From contig NZ_SHKY01000001.1 in assembly GCF_004217545.1 (NCBI RefSeq), positions 3,782,001 to 3,846,000 of the forward strand: a stretch of DNA of 64,000 bases, in the 5' to 3' direction. This DNA comes from Krasilnikovia cinnamomea. Lineage in GTDB: Bacteria > Actinomycetota > Actinomycetes > Mycobacteriales > Micromonosporaceae. This document shows, one piece after another, positions 1 through 9,830 of the stretch (position 1 is its first letter; every line of letters begins with the position of its first letter). The notes beneath the pieces were generated by a model. The model ran no database searches and was not told the DNA's origin. It saw nothing but the letters and a program-made list of their open reading frames with translations. The position numbers and the translations under genes are program-made.

Positions 1-623
1 TGCGAAGTCGTGCACTGGAAAGTGACTCTTCAAGGAATCCGGCTCGGCGTACAACAAAATAACCCCCGTGTGTTGTTGTGCTGCTGGACAGTTCCGTCGG
101 CTCGTGCTGTCATCCGGTAAAGGCATGCCTCCGATGCGCTGTGCGGCCCGGGAAAGCGCCCCGCCTCGGCGCTGATGCCGGGCTTCGGACGAGGTTGTGG
201 TGCCTGGTCAAACGCTTCTTACTTGTCTTCAGTAAAGTTCCGGCGCATGCCACCGGTCAACCCCGTGACGCTGAGTGCGGATTGGTCTCTTTACATAGGA
301 CTTGACGTTGGCCCGGCGAACGCCCGCCACGGTATCGACCGGACAAGGCGGAGGGCTGCAAACTTTTCGTAACGTCGCAGATCGATGCAGGCCACAGGCC
401 TGCGAGGTCGTTAACTTTCGCAACGTAGCCAGGCAACCTTACGGCCGCCCATGGCTCTCCACAATGCGCCGAAGAGGCCGAATCCGGTGGGGATAGGGGG
501 GTTTTCCCCGAGCCTGATCCGGGACGAGTGGGGCCGGGCCGACCGGTCGCCCGGCCGCACTGCAAAGTGAAGTGACGTTCATCGCAGAGGCCCTCGACCA
601 CCGTCCGTAACCGGTGCGCGGAA
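1..623. other. Non-coding stretch downstream of metK
   Basis: I see no convincing gene here; the short open frames lack protein-like composition and overlap on both strands. Visible structure: an inverted repeat ACAACA (51-56)/TGTTGT (71-76) around an AACCCCCGTG run, and two near-identical direct repeats, AACTTTTCGTAACGT (361-375) and AACTTTCGCAACGT (413-426), 52 bp apart. These could be operator-like, but no gene reads away from them inside the window. Confidence 0.5.
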
Positions 624-660
624 GCCCGGCCGCCGCCTTGGGGGCGGCGGGCGGCCGGGC
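624..660 (-). terminator. Stem-loop terminator after metK
   Basis: An 11-bp perfect GC stem (GCCCGGCCGCC at 624-634 pairs with 650-660) lies about 10 bp beyond the metK stop codon. There is no clear U-tract, which is common for actinomycete terminators. Confidence 0.6.
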
Positions 661-669
661 GGGGTCGGT

Positions 670-1863
670 TCACACGCCGGCGGCGGCCTTGAGAGCCACG
701 GCGCGTTCGGTGGATTCCCAGGTCAGGTCGGGCAGCTCCCGGCCGAAGTGACCGTAGGCCGCGGTCTGCTGATAGATCGGGCGCATCAGGTCCAGATCAC
801 GGATGATCGCGGCCGGACGCAGGTCGAACACCTCGTTGATCGCCTTCTCGATCCGCTCGGTCGGCACGTTCTCCGTGCCGAAGGTCTCCACGAACAGGCT
901 CACCGGATGCGCCTTGCCGATCGCGTACGCCACCTGCGTCTCACACCGCTCGGCCAGACCCGCAGCGACCACGTTCTTGGCCACCCACCGCATCGCGTAC
1001 GCCGCGGAACGGTCCACCTTGGACGGATCCTTACCCGAGAACGCGCCACCACCGTGACGGGCATACCCGCCGTAGGTGTCCACGATGATCTTGCGGCCGG
1101 TCAGACCAGCATCCCCCATCGGCCCACCGATCTCGAAGCGGCCCGTCGGGTTCACCAGCAGCCGGTAACCCTCGGCTTCCAGCCCCAGCCCCTCCAGCTC
1201 CGGCGCCAGCACGTGCTCGCGCACGTCCGGCGTCAGCAGCGACTCCAGCGAGATGTCGGCGGCGTGCTGGCTGGACACCACCACCGTGTCGAGGCGCACC
1301 GGGCGCAGGCCGTCGTACTCGATGGTGACCTGGGTCTTGCCGTCCGGCCGCAGGTACGGAATCGTGCCGTCCTTACGGGCCGCGGACAGCCGGCGGGCGA
1401 GGCGGTGCGCCAGCGCGATCGGCAGCGGCATCAGCTCCGGGGTCTCCGAGCAGGCGAAGCCGAACATCATGCCCTGGTCACCGGCGCCCTGCGAGTCCAG
1501 ATCGTCACCGGCCTGCCCGGACCGCTGCTCGATTGCCGTGTCCACACCCTGCGCGATGTCCGGCGACTGCGAGCCGATCGACACACTCACGCCGCACGAC
1601 GCCCCGTCGAAACCCTTCCTCGACGAGTCGTACCCGATGTCCAGGATCGTGCGCCGCACGATCTCCGGGATGTCCGCGTACGCGGTGGTGGTCACCTCCC
1701 CGGCCACGTGCACCTGACCGGTGGTGATCAACGTTTCCACCGCCACCCGGCTACGCGGGTCCTGCGCCAGAAGCGTATCGAGAATGCCATCGCTGACCTG
1801 ATCAGCGATCTTGTCCGGATGGCCCTCCGTGACCGACTCGGACGTGAACAAGCGACGGGCCAT
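670..1863 (-). CDS. metK: S-adenosylmethionine synthetase
   Basis: Makes S-adenosylmethionine from methionine and ATP in the cytoplasm. The 397-residue product has normal family length. It opens with the MetK signature [15 protein letters not shown] at residues 8-22 and carries the GFACSE and [16 protein letters not shown] active-site segments. The ATG is preceded by AGGGAAGG. It is the third gene of a leftward group (aminotransferase, flavin reductase, metK) with gaps of 36 and 93 bp. Next to a sugar N-methyltransferase pathway it could be a cluster-dedicated SAM supply, or simply the housekeeping copy; the sequence alone cannot decide. Identity is certain, pathway membership is inference. 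Confidence 0.97.
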   Translation of the reverse strand: MARRLFTSESVTEGHPDKIADQVSDGILDTLLAQDPRSRVAVETLITTGQVHVAGEVTTTAYADIPEIVRRTILDIGYDSSRKGFDGASCGVSVSIGSQSPDIAQGVDTAIEQRSGQAGDDLDSQGAGDQGMMFGFACSETPELMPLPIALAHRLARRLSAARKDGTIPYLRPDGKTQVTIEYDGLRPVRLDTVVVSSQHAADISLESLLTPDVREHVLAPELEGLGLEAEGYRLLVNPTGRFEIGGPMGDAGLTGRKIIVDTYGGYARHGGGAFSGKDPSKVDRSAAYAMRWVAKNVVAAGLAERCETQVAYAIGKAHPVSLFVETFGTENVPTERIEKAINEVFDLRPAAIIRDLDLMRPIYQQTAAYGHFGRELPDLTWESTERAVALKAAAGV

Positions 1864-1956
1864 GCTGCCACCTTCCCTGAATTTGCTACTCGGCTTCGCG
1901 GACCGCGCGGCCGGCGGCCGGCGGTCCTTCGGGTGCGCCCGGCGAGGGCGCGGCGG

Positions 1957-2481
1957 TCACGACGCCAGCTCGGTGAAGACCCGGCCGGCGTAGACCAGGG
2001 GCGTGCCGCCCGCCCACCGCGCCCGGCGCACCTCACCCACGAGGATCACGTGGTCCCCGGCGAGGTGCCGGTCGTACACGCGGCACTCGAGGGTCGCCAG
2101 GGCGCCGTCGACCACCGGGAGCCCGGACGTCGCCGGCCGCAGGCCACCGGCGGCGAACTTCTCGGCCGACCTGCTGGCGAACCGCCGCGCCAACGCCGCG
2201 TGCTCGGGGCGCAGGACGCTCACGGCGAAGCGGCCGCACCGGATGAACGCGGGGAAGCAGCTCGCGGAGGTCGCCACGCAGACGAGCACCAGCGGCGGAT
2301 CGAGCGAGACCGAGCAGAAGGAACTGGCCGTCATCCCGTACGGCGTGCCGTGCTCGTCCGTCGTCGTCAGGATCGTGACGCCGGTCGGGACGCTCGCCAT
2401 CACGTCGAGGAACGTCGCGCGGTCGGGACCCGCGGCGTCCGGCGGCGAGAGATCCGTTCCGGTCGCTCCCTCGAGCGTCAC
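1957..2481 (-). CDS. Flavin reductase (FMN-binding split-barrel family)
   Basis: A 174-residue NAD(P)H:flavin oxidoreductase of the split-barrel type used as the reductase half of two-component monooxygenases (ActVB and HpaC are family examples). Family features are PTGVTILTT near the N-terminus, the GMTASSF flavin-phosphate motif, PPLVLVCV, and a C-terminal DHVILVGEV strand. The GTG start lies 9 bp after GAGGAGG. It sits 36 bp after the aminotransferase stop, so the two are probably co-transcribed. No obvious oxygenase partner lies in the polyketide region; the HpaB-like enzyme at 53.5 kb is the only two-component monooxygenase in the window. That pairing is possible but speculative. Confidence 0.85.
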   Translation of the reverse strand: MTLEGATGTDLSPPDAAGPDRATFLDVMASVPTGVTILTTTDEHGTPYGMTASSFCSVSLDPPLVLVCVATSASCFPAFIRCGRFAVSVLRPEHAALARRFASRSAEKFAAGGLRPATSGLPVVDGALATLECRVYDRHLAGDHVILVGEVRRARWAGGTPLVYAGRVFTELAS

Positions 2482-2517
2482 AGTGGAAGTCCTCCTCGGC
2501 CTCAGGTGGCGCGGATG

Positions 2518-3651
2518 TCACGCGCGTCGTTTGACGGCGCTGCGCAGTTCGGTGACGACGGTGTGCACGTCGGCGTCCGACAGCCCCGGGTGCAGCGGCA
2601 GGCACAACGTCTCGGCGGCGAGCTGCTCGGCGTGGGGCAGGGAGCCCGTGAAGCCGTAGAGCGGCACCCGGTGCAGTGGCTCGTAGCGGAACGTCGTGTA
2701 GATGCCGGCCGCGAGTAGGTCCGAGGCGATGTCGTCGCGGGCGGCGCCCGGCACCTGGATCCAGTAGAAGTAGTAGGAGGTGCGGTGCCCGGCGGGCAGC
2801 TCCGGCGGCCGCCGCACGCCGTCGACGCCGGCCAGCTCCCGGCCGTACCGGTCGACGATCTCCTTGCGCCGGCCCACCAGCTCGCCGAGGCGGCGCAGCT
2901 GCACGGAGCCGATGGCGGCCGTGAGGTCGTTGCCGATCACCCGCCGGCCGGGCTCCTGGGCGTCGATCTTCCACCAGCGGCCGGCGACCTTCGCCCCGGA
3001 GAACCCGCTGAGCCGGGCCAGCCCGTGATAGGAGAGCCGCCGGGCGCGGCGGGCCAACTCGGGGTCGCGCACGTAAAGCATGCCGCCGTCGCCGGTGGTG
3101 AGGACCTTCATCGCGTCGAAGCTCCAGATCGCCAGGTCGCCGAAGGTGCCGCAGGCCCGGCCGTCGACGCTGGAGGCGGCCGAGCACGCCGCGTCCTCGA
3201 TGAGGGTGATGCCGCGCTCCCGGCAGAAGTCCGCGATCCGCCGCACGTCGCCCGGGTAGCCGCCGTAGTGCAGGATCACCACGGCCTTCGTACGCTCGCC
3301 GACGACGGCGGCGACGTCCTCGAGGCTCGGGTTGAGCGTCCGGGGGTCTACGTCGCAGAAGACCGGCCGGGCGCCCTCGGCGAGCACGGCGTTGGCCGCG
3401 GCGATGAAGCTCACCGACGGCATGACGACCTCGTCGCCCGGCTGCAGGTCCAGCAGCTCGACGGCGAGGAACAGGCTGGCGGTGCCGGACGCGAGGAACA
3501 GCACCCCGGCCGGGTCGACGCCCAGGTGCGCGGCGAACTCGGCCTCGAAGGCCGCGGTGCGCGGCCCGTGGCCGATCCACCGGCTGTGCACCACCTCCTG
3601 CATGGCCGCCAGTTCCGCGTCACCCAGCTGTGGCTCGAAGAGGTTGATCAA
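2518..3651 (-). CDS. DegT/DnrJ/EryC1/StrS sugar aminotransferase
   Basis: A 377-residue PLP-dependent aminotransferase acting on NDP-keto-sugars. Visible features are a substrate/PLP loop SGTASLFLA, the EDAACS aspartate motif and the PLP-lysine segment SFDAMKVLTTGDGG. The open frame continues far upstream, but the start chosen is TTG at 3651, placed 6 bp after GAGGGAG, which gives the family's usual length and N-terminus (INLFEPQLGD). It diverges from rmlA/rmlB. With those two and no 2- or 3-deoxygenation genes in the window, the likely substrate is dTDP-4-keto-6-deoxyglucose, giving a 4-amino-4,6-dideoxyhexose. Transamination at C3 cannot be excluded. Confidence 0.9.
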   Translation of the reverse strand: MINLFEPQLGDAELAAMQEVVHSRWIGHGPRTAAFEAEFAAHLGVDPAGVLFLASGTASLFLAVELLDLQPGDEVVMPSVSFIAAANAVLAEGARPVFCDVDPRTLNPSLEDVAAVVGERTKAVVILHYGGYPGDVRRIADFCRERGITLIEDAACSAASSVDGRACGTFGDLAIWSFDAMKVLTTGDGGMLYVRDPELARRARRLSYHGLARLSGFSGAKVAGRWWKIDAQEPGRRVIGNDLTAAIGSVQLRRLGELVGRRKEIVDRYGRELAGVDGVRRPPELPAGHRTSYYFYWIQVPGAARDDIASDLLAAGIYTTFRYEPLHRVPLYGFTGSLPHAEQLAAETLCLPLHPGLSDADVHTVVTELRSAVKRRA

Positions 3652-3870
3652 CGACGGCTCCCTCGGGATGCATCCGTACGGCGGTGATCGTGACGACGGA
3701 ATCGTGGCGCGACACTCTCGACGGCAGGTCGACGCGTGCTCGAGCCGGGGCGGCTGCAGGGAACCTGTATCGCGTCTTGAGGCGGCTACGACCGGCGCTG
3801 CCGAGACTGCACTCATCCGATCCGAACGGGTTCCGTCCGTTGCCGGGACGGCGCCAGAAGGGATATCGGC
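3652..3870. promoter_or_regulatory. Divergent intergenic region, sugar genes
   Basis: A 219-bp gap between the divergently transcribed aminotransferase and rmlA. It must hold both promoters, but I cannot pick convincing -35/-10 pairs by eye. Confidence 0.4.
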
Positions 3871-4761
3871 GTGAAGGGAATCATCCTGGCCGGAGGTAGG
3901 GGGACGCGGCTGCGCCCGATCACCCGGAGCGTGTCGAAGCAGCTGTTGCCGGTCTACGACAAGCCGATGATCTACTACCCGCTCTCCATCCTCATGCTCG
4001 CCGGTATCCGCGAGATCCTCATCATCTCGCAGCCCGACGACGTGCCGTTGTTCCGGCGCCTGCTGGGCGACGGCTCGCGGCTGGGCCTCACCCTCTCGTA
4101 CGCGGAGCAGCCGGAGCCCCGGGGGCTCGCCGACGCCTTCATCATCGGCGCCGACCACGTCGGCGACGACGACGTCGCGCTCGTCCTCGGCGACAACATC
4201 TTCCACGGAGCCGGCTTCTCCCGGGTCCTGCAGGACGCCGTGGCACGGCTCGACGGATGCGTGCTGTTCGGGTACGTGGTGCAGGACCCGGAACGCTACG
4301 GCATCGCGGAGGTCGATGAGGCGGGCCGGCTGATCGGTCTGGAGGAGAAGCCGCAGCTTCCGCGCTCGAACCGGGCGGTGACCGGGCTGTACTTCTACGA
4401 CAGAGAGGTCGTCTCCATCGCCCGGACGCTGCGCCCGTCGCCGCGGGGCGAGCTGGAGATCACCGACATCAACCGGGCGTACCTGGAGCGCGGCAGGGCC
4501 TCGCTGGTGGACCTCGACCGGGGCGTCGCCTGGCTGGACACCGGCACCTACGAGTCGCTGATGGAAGCCGGCAAGTACATCGAGATCCTCCAGAAGCGGC
4601 AGGGCATCCGCATCGCCTGCATCGAGGAGGTCGCGCTGCGCATGGGTTTCATCGACGCCGAGCAGTGCTATCGGCTCGGTCGTGAACTGGAGCAATCGGC
4701 CTACGGGCGGTACGTGCTGGACGTCGCCAGCATGGCCGGCCTTTCCGAACTGGTGACCTGA
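3871..4761 (+). CDS. rmlA: Glucose-1-phosphate thymidylyltransferase
   Basis: Forms dTDP-glucose from glucose-1-phosphate and dTTP, the first step to the activated deoxysugar. The 296 residues match the RmlA family in length. The nucleotide-binding motif [32 protein letters not shown] and WLDTGT are all present. The GTG start follows AGAAGGGA. It is followed after 9 bp by rmlB, so the two form an operon. Regulation is not visible. Confidence 0.96.
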   Translation: MKGIILAGGRGTRLRPITRSVSKQLLPVYDKPMIYYPLSILMLAGIREILIISQPDDVPLFRRLLGDGSRLGLTLSYAEQPEPRGLADAFIIGADHVGDDDVALVLGDNIFHGAGFSRVLQDAVARLDGCVLFGYVVQDPERYGIAEVDEAGRLIGLEEKPQLPRSNRAVTGLYFYDREVVSIARTLRPSPRGELEITDINRAYLERGRASLVDLDRGVAWLDTGTYESLMEAGKYIEILQKRQGIRIACIEEVALRMGFIDAEQCYRLGRELEQSAYGRYVLDVASMAGLSELVT

Positions 4762-4770
4762 GGGGTTTAC

Positions 4771-5757
4771 ATGCGTGTGGTGGTGACCGGCGGTGCGGGT
4801 TTCATCGGGTCCAACTACGTCCGCCGGCTGCTGAGCGGGGCGTATCCGGCGTTCGCGGCGGCCGAGGTCGTGGTGTTCGACAAGTTCACCTACGCCGGCA
4901 ACCGGCAGAACCTGGACCCGGTGGCGGAACACCCGGCCTTCCGCCTGGTGGTGGGCGACGTCTGCGACGACGACGCGCTCCGGCGCCTGTTGCGGGCGGA
5001 CGACATCGTCGTGCACTTCGCGGCGGAGTCCCACGTCGACCGGTCGATCGACGGCTCGGCCGAGTTCGTCCGTACCAATGTGATGGGCACCGGGGCGCTG
5101 CTGAGCGCGGCGCTTCACGCGCAGGTGCGCAAGGTGGTGCACGTCTCCACGGACGAGGTCTACGGCAGCATCGACGAGGGCTCCTGGCCGGAGACCCACC
5201 CGCTGGAGCCGAACTCCCCGTACGCCGCCTCCAAGGCCTCGTCGGACCTGCTGGCCCGCGCCTACCACCGCACCCACGGCCTTCCGGTGTGCGTCACGCG
5301 GTGCTCCAACAACTACGGCCCCTACCAGTACCCCGAGAAGATCATTCCGCTGTTCGTCACGAACCTGCTCGAGGGCCGCAAGGTGCCGCTGTACGGCGAC
5401 GGGCTGAACCGGCGGGACTGGCTGCACGTCGACGACCACTGCGCGGGCGTGCAGCTCGTCGCCGAGCACGGGCGCCCGGGTGCGGTCTACAACATCGGTG
5501 GCGGCGCGGAGCTCACCAACCGGGAACTGACCGAGCGCCTGCTGGCGGCCGTCGGGGCGGACTGGTCGATGGTCGAGCACGTGCCCGACCGCAAGGGCCA
5601 CGACCTGCGGTACGCCGTCGACATCACCCGCATCGCCACCGAGCTGGGTTACGCGCCGAAGGTATCCCTCGAGGAGGGGCTGGCGCAGACCGTGCGGTGG
5701 TACCGGGAGAACCGGGCGTGGTGGATGGCCATCCGCGGTGCGGCGAGCCGCTCCTGA
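4771..5757 (+). CDS. rmlB: dTDP-glucose 4,6-dehydratase
   Basis: Converts dTDP-glucose to dTDP-4-keto-6-deoxyglucose, the branch point for deoxysugars. The 328-residue extended SDR has the NAD-binding TGGAGFIGSNY at the N-terminus, the STDEVYG segment with the dehydratase Asp-Glu pair, and the catalytic YAASK. It is downstream of rmlA and convergent with the cyclase gene. No 3,5-epimerase or 4-ketoreductase lies in the window, so the 4-keto intermediate is free for the aminotransferase at 2.5 kb. Confidence 0.96.
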   Translation: MRVVVTGGAGFIGSNYVRRLLSGAYPAFAAAEVVVFDKFTYAGNRQNLDPVAEHPAFRLVVGDVCDDDALRRLLRADDIVVHFAAESHVDRSIDGSAEFVRTNVMGTGALLSAALHAQVRKVVHVSTDEVYGSIDEGSWPETHPLEPNSPYAASKASSDLLARAYHRTHGLPVCVTRCSNNYGPYQYPEKIIPLFVTNLLEGRKVPLYGDGLNRRDWLHVDDHCAGVQLVAEHGRPGAVYNIGGGAELTNRELTERLLAAVGADWSMVEHVPDRKGHDLRYAVDITRIATELGYAPKVSLEEGLAQTVRWYRENRAWWMAIRGAASRS

Positions 5758-5787
5758 GCGACGGGCAGGGCTGCCGGCGGCGACGGC

Positions 5788-6711
5788 TCAGGCGTGACAG
5801 GGCAACGGGCCGCCGTGCAGACTCACCATCTCCTGGAAGATCGACAGTACGTCCAGCGCCGCGCCGAGGGGCTCGCCGCGCACCTCCGCGTACGCGCGGT
5901 GCAGGTTGCCGACCAGCCGCTCCGGGTCGAGCAGGGCGGCGAAGCCACCGAGGTCCGCCTCCCGCGCCACGGCCAGCGGCGCTCGGCCCCGGCGGACGCC
6001 GTCGACGGCCAGCCGCCGGACCCACCGCAGATAGGCCGCCGTCTCGTCCAGGACCTCGGGGCCGGACACCCGGCCGTGGCCGGTCACCACCGTCCGCGGG
6101 TCGAGCCGGCGGAGGCGCTCGATCGTGCGCAGCGACCCCGCCACCGACCCCATGAGGCAGAACGGCGTCGCGCCGTGCATCGCGATGTCGCCGGTGAACA
6201 GGACCCGGTGCTCCGGGACCCAGACCACCGTGTCCCCCGTCGTGTGCGCCGGCCCGGGATGGAACAACTCGATCCGGAGCCGGCCGACGTGCAGGGTGAG
6301 GCTCCGGCGGTAGGTGAGCGTGGGCAGAGACAGCCGGATCGATCCCCAGTCGACCTCCGGCCAGAGCCCGCACAGGCCGAGCGCGGCGGTGGCCGCCTCG
6401 GTCCGGCCCGCCTCGTGGGCGATGACCGTCGCCTCGGGCCGGAACAGGAAGTTGCCGAACGTGTGATCGCCGTGGAAGTGGGTGTTCACCACCGTCCGCG
6501 GCGCGGTGCCGGCGGCGGCCGTGACCGCGGCGTACAGATGCCGGGCCCGGCGTTCCGTCGCCGCGGTGTCGATGAGGACCGCCTCGCCGCCGTCGGTGAT
6601 CAGACCGGCGTTGCTCAGGCACCAGCCGCCGTCCGGCTGGACGTAGGCGTGGATCCCCGGCGCCACCTCGATCAGCTCGGCCGACCCCACCGTCCGGTCC
6701 ACTGCCGTCAT
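5788..6711 (-). CDS. Metallo-beta-lactamase-fold polyketide cyclase (ActIV-like)
   Basis: A 307-residue MBL-fold protein with the zinc motif [11 protein letters not shown], a second-metal region FTGDIAMHG and a late histidine in TGHGRVSG. In type II clusters such enzymes (ActIV is the archetype) close the second ring and release the bicyclic product from the ACP. Its position divergent from KS-alpha supports this role over a general hydrolase. The ATG follows GAGGGGAG by 7 bp. Its presence with an ActIII-like ketoreductase and a didomain aromatase suggests a first-ring-reduced, anthraquinone or benzoisochromanequinone-like skeleton; this is inference. Confidence 0.82.
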   Translation of the reverse strand: MTAVDRTVGSAELIEVAPGIHAYVQPDGGWCLSNAGLITDGGEAVLIDTAATERRARHLYAAVTAAAGTAPRTVVNTHFHGDHTFGNFLFRPEATVIAHEAGRTEAATAALGLCGLWPEVDWGSIRLSLPTLTYRRSLTLHVGRLRIELFHPGPAHTTGDTVVWVPEHRVLFTGDIAMHGATPFCLMGSVAGSLRTIERLRRLDPRTVVTGHGRVSGPEVLDETAAYLRWVRRLAVDGVRRGRAPLAVAREADLGGFAALLDPERLVGNLHRAYAEVRGEPLGAALDVLSIFQEMVSLHGGPLPCHA

Positions 6712-7009
6712 CCGCCGGCTCCCCTCTTCCCCGGCCCGGGACGTCGGCCGCAGGCCCCTGACACCGGGCCCGATCGTGCCCCGGGCGCCACCACGTCCCG
6801 TCGAGCGGCGCTGGAGCGGCGAGCAACGCCGCCGCCCCGGGCCACGAACTCCACCGAACGTAGAGCGGTCCTCCAGATGTCGTCCCGCTCCGGCTCAAGG
6901 CCGTGCTGCCAGCCTCGGTGGCGGTACCGGAGGCGGGCCACCGGCCGGCCGTCACCGCCGGCGGCAGATGGCGGCGGTACCGGACATGTTCTCGAATCGG
7001 AGGCAGACA
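6712..7009. promoter_or_regulatory. Divergent promoter region between cyclase and KS-alpha
   Basis: A 298-bp gap from which the minimal PKS operon and the cyclase are read in opposite directions. Reading frames that extend KS-alpha upstream into it have shadow-like composition. The only sites I can support are the ribosome sites: GGAGG at 6999-7003 for KS-alpha and GAGGGGAG for the cyclase. Confidence 0.45.
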
Positions 7010-8278
7010 TTGCGTCGTCGTGTGGTCATCACGGGGATGGGGGTGCTGGCGCCGGAGGGCATCGGCACGAAGGCCTTCTGGAACCTGATCAGCGAGGGCC
7101 GGACAGCGACCAGGCGGCTCAGCTTCTTCGACCCCGCACCGTTCCGCTCGCAGGTCGCCGCCGAGATCGACTTCGATCCGCAGAGCCACGGCCTCGGCCC
7201 TCAGGAGGTCCGGCGGATGGACCGTGCCGCACAGTTCGCGGTGGTAGCCGCGCGCGAGGCGGTGGCGGACAGCGGCGTGGAGCCCGACGATCTGGACCCG
7301 GGCCGGCTGGGCGTGACCATCGGCAGCGCGGTCGGCGCGACCATGAAGCTCGACGAGGAGTACCGGGTCGTGAGCGACGGCGGCCGCCGCTGGCTGGTCG
7401 ACCACGAGTACGCGGTGCGCCACCTCTACGACTACTTCGTACCCAGCTCGTTCGCGGCAGAGGTGGCCTGGGCGGTGGGCGCGGAGGGGCCGGTGGCGCT
7501 GGTCTCCACCGGGTGCACGTCCGGGCTGGACTCGGTCGGGCACGCCGCCGAGCTGATCCGCGAGGGATCCGCCGACGTCATGATCACGGGAGCCACCGAC
7601 GCCCCGATCTCGCCGATCACCGTGGCCTGCTTCGACGCCATCAAGGCGACCACCCCGGCCAACGACGACCCGGCGCACGCATCGCGGCCCTTCGACGGCA
7701 CGCGCAGCGGCTTCGTCCTCGCGGAGGGCGCGGCGGTCTTCGTCCTGGAGGAGTACGAGCGGGCCCGGCGACGCGGCGCGCACATCTACGCCGAGATCGC
7801 CGGGTACGCCACCCGGAGCAACGCGTTCCACATGACCGGCCTGCGTCCCGACGGGCGCGAGATGGCCGAGGCGATCCGCTCCGCGCTCGCCGAGGCGCGG
7901 GTGAACCCCGAGCAGATCGACTACGTCAACGCGCACGGCTCGGGCACCAAGCAGAACGACCGGCACGAGACCGCCGCCTTCAAGCGGAGCCTCGGGGAGC
8001 ACGCCTACCGCACCCCGGTCAGCTCGATCAAGTCCATGATCGGGCACTCGCTCGGCGCCATCGGGTCGCTCGAGATCGCCGCGTCCGCGCTGGCCATGGA
8101 GCACGACGTCGTCCCCCCGACGGCGAACCTGACCACCCCCGATCCCGAATGCGACCTGGACTACGTGCCCCTGGTGGCACGCGAGCGGCGCACCGACACG
8201 GTCCTGACCGTCGGCAGCGGATTCGGCGGGTTCCAGTCCGCGATGGTTCTCACGACCCCCGAGAGGAAGACCGCATGA
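7010..8278 (+). CDS. Type II PKS ketosynthase alpha (KS-alpha)
   Basis: The condensing subunit of an aromatic polyketide synthase, pairing with KS-beta to build the poly-beta-keto chain from malonyl-ACP. The 422-residue protein has the active-site cysteine in [13 protein letters not shown], the [11 protein letters not shown] histidine motif and [11 protein letters not shown] chose TTG at 7010 because GGAGG (6999-7003) lies exactly 6 bp upstream and the N-terminus then begins [11 protein letters not shown] like other KS-alphas; longer in-frame starts add shadow sequence. The stop overlaps the KS-beta ATG (ATGA), typical translational coupling for equimolar heterodimers. Confidence 0.97.
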   Translation: MRRRVVITGMGVLAPEGIGTKAFWNLISEGRTATRRLSFFDPAPFRSQVAAEIDFDPQSHGLGPQEVRRMDRAAQFAVVAAREAVADSGVEPDDLDPGRLGVTIGSAVGATMKLDEEYRVVSDGGRRWLVDHEYAVRHLYDYFVPSSFAAEVAWAVGAEGPVALVSTGCTSGLDSVGHAAELIREGSADVMITGATDAPISPITVACFDAIKATTPANDDPAHASRPFDGTRSGFVLAEGAAVFVLEEYERARRRGAHIYAEIAGYATRSNAFHMTGLRPDGREMAEAIRSALAEARVNPEQIDYVNAHGSGTKQNDRHETAAFKRSLGEHAYRTPVSSIKSMIGHSLGAIGSLEIAASALAMEHDVVPPTANLTTPDPECDLDYVPLVARERRTDTVLTVGSGFGGFQSAMVLTTPERKTA

Positions 8279-9486
8279 CGACGCCGGTGGTGGTGACGGG
8301 CATGGGCGTGACGGCGCCCAACGGCCTCGGTACGGCCGAGTACTGGGCCGCCACGGTGGCCGGCCGCAGCGGCATCGGCCCGGTGACCCGGTTCGACGCG
8401 GCGGGGTATCCGGCGACGCTGGCCGGCGAGGTCCGCGGGTTCGAGGCCCGCGAGCACCTGCCCGGCCGGCTGCTGCCCCAGACCGACCACATGACCCGCA
8501 TGGCACTCGTCGCCGCCGACTGGGCCCTCGCCGACGCCGGCATCACGCCGGGCACCCTGCCGGAGTTCGCCACCGGCGTGGTGACCGCCAGCTCGGCCGG
8601 CGGGTTCGAGTTCGGCCAGCGGGAACTGCAGAACCTGTGGAGCAAGGGTGGCGAGCACGTCAGCGCGTACCAGTCCTTCGCCTGGTTCTACGCCGTGAAC
8701 ACCGGCCAGATCTCCATCCGCAACGGCCTGCGCGGCCCCAGCGGCGTGCTCGTCACCGACCAGGCCGGGGGCCTCGACGCCGTGGCCCAGGCGCGGCGCC
8801 AGATCCGCAAGGGCACCACCGCCATGGTCTCCGGTGGCGTCGACTCCTCGCTGTGCCCGTGGGGCTGGGTGGCGCAGCAGGCCGGTGGCCGGCTCAGCGA
8901 GGGAGACGACCCCGACCGGGCGTACCTGCCGTTCGACCGCAGGGCAGGCGGCTACGTCGCCGGCGAGGGCGGGGCGATCCTCATCCTGGAGGACGCCGAG
9001 GCGGCGCACGCCCGGGGCGCGGCGCACTGCTACGGCGAGATCGCCGGATACGGCGCGACGTTCGACCCCCGGCCGGGCAGCGGCCGTCCGCCGCAGCTCC
9101 GCCGCGCGATCGAGCTCGCCCTGGCCGACGCCGGTCTGACGCCCGACGACGTGGACGTGGTGTTCGCCGACGCCGCGGCCGACCCCGACCGGGACGCCGC
9201 CGAGGCCGCCGCGATCGCCGCCGTCTTCCCGCACGGTGTCCCGGTCACCGCCCCCAAGACCATGACCGGCCGGCTGTACTCCGGCGGGGCGCCGCTGGAC
9301 CTGGTGGCGGCGCTGCTGTGCCTGCGCGACGGGGTGATCCCGCCGACCATCAACGTCGACGCCGACCCGCTCTACGGCCTCGATCTGGTCACCACCGCGC
9401 GGGCCGCCCGGGTGCGGACGGCCCTCGTGCTGGCCCGTGGACACCACGGGTTCAACTCTGCTGTCGTGGTCCGGGCCGCTCCGTGA
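8275..9486 (+). CDS. Type II PKS chain length factor (KS-beta)
   Basis: The partner of KS-alpha that sets chain length and generates acetyl-ACP by decarboxylation. The active-site cysteine is replaced by glutamine in [10 protein letters not shown], the diagnostic CLF change. The length is 403 residues. It starts at an ATG overlapping the KS-alpha stop. Chain length cannot be predicted safely by eye; the accompanying enzymes would fit an octaketide or decaketide. The ACP follows after 70 bp. Confidence 0.96.
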   Translation: MTTPVVVTGMGVTAPNGLGTAEYWAATVAGRSGIGPVTRFDAAGYPATLAGEVRGFEAREHLPGRLLPQTDHMTRMALVAADWALADAGITPGTLPEFATGVVTASSAGGFEFGQRELQNLWSKGGEHVSAYQSFAWFYAVNTGQISIRNGLRGPSGVLVTDQAGGLDAVAQARRQIRKGTTAMVSGGVDSSLCPWGWVAQQAGGRLSEGDDPDRAYLPFDRRAGGYVAGEGGAILILEDAEAAHARGAAHCYGEIAGYGATFDPRPGSGRPPQLRRAIELALADAGLTPDDVDVVFADAAADPDRDAAEAAAIAAVFPHGVPVTAPKTMTGRLYSGGAPLDLVAALLCLRDGVIPPTINVDADPLYGLDLVTTARAARVRTALVLARGHHGFNSAVVVRAAP

Positions 9487-9556
9487 GCTCCCGGCCCGCC
9501 GCGTACGCCCATGACCGAGGCGGCGACACCGTTGCCGCGACCGAAAGGAGCCTCCC

Positions 9557-9805
9557 GTGCCCACAACTGTGATCACCCTCGATGACCTCAAGCGCATCCT
9601 TCGTGAGGCCGCCGGTGCCGATGACAGCGTCGATCTCGACGGCGACATCCTGGACACCGAGTTCGTGGACCTCGGCTACGACTCGCTGGCGCTGCTGGAA
9701 ACCGCCGTACGGATCACCCGCGAGTTCGGCATCGCGCTCGACGACGACGTCGCGCTCGGCGCCCAGACGCCGCGGCAGCTGCTCGACGTGATCAACGGCG
9801 GCTGA
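9557..9805 (+). CDS. Type II PKS acyl carrier protein
   Basis: An 82-residue free-standing ACP that carries malonyl and growing chains on phosphopantetheine. The attachment serine is Ser43 in [10 protein letters not shown], and the flanking helices fit the family. It has a GTG start. It completes the minimal PKS with the two preceding genes. No phosphopantetheinyl transferase lies in the window. Confidence 0.96.
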   Translation: MPTTVITLDDLKRILREAAGADDSVDLDGDILDTEFVDLGYDSLALLETAVRITREFGIALDDDVALGAQTPRQLLDVINGG

Positions 9806-9830
9806 GCGGGGCGGGGGCAGGAGGCGGACG

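Noticed and set aside
1864..1956. SAM riboswitch before metK
   Set aside because: Only 93 bp separate it from the upstream gene and I see no SAM-riboswitch core; the gap looks like a normal intra-operon spacer.
1957..2481. Firm pairing of the flavin reductase with the HpaB-like enzyme at 53.5 kb
   Set aside because: They are 51 kb apart in different operons; host reductases could serve either, so this stays a possibility only.
748..2718. 656-codon plus-strand frame over metK and the flavin reductase
   Set aside because: His/Arg/Gln-rich translation with no domain; it is an antisense shadow of two clear genes.
3652..5601. Upstream extension of the aminotransferase frame to 1027 residues
   Set aside because: The extra part is antisense to rmlA and rmlB; a TTG with a good ribosome site at 3651 gives the family length.
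5624..8506. 960-codon minus-strand frame over the cyclase and ketosynthases
   Set aside because: Composition is typical antisense high-GC shadow; both real genes in the area have clear motifs.
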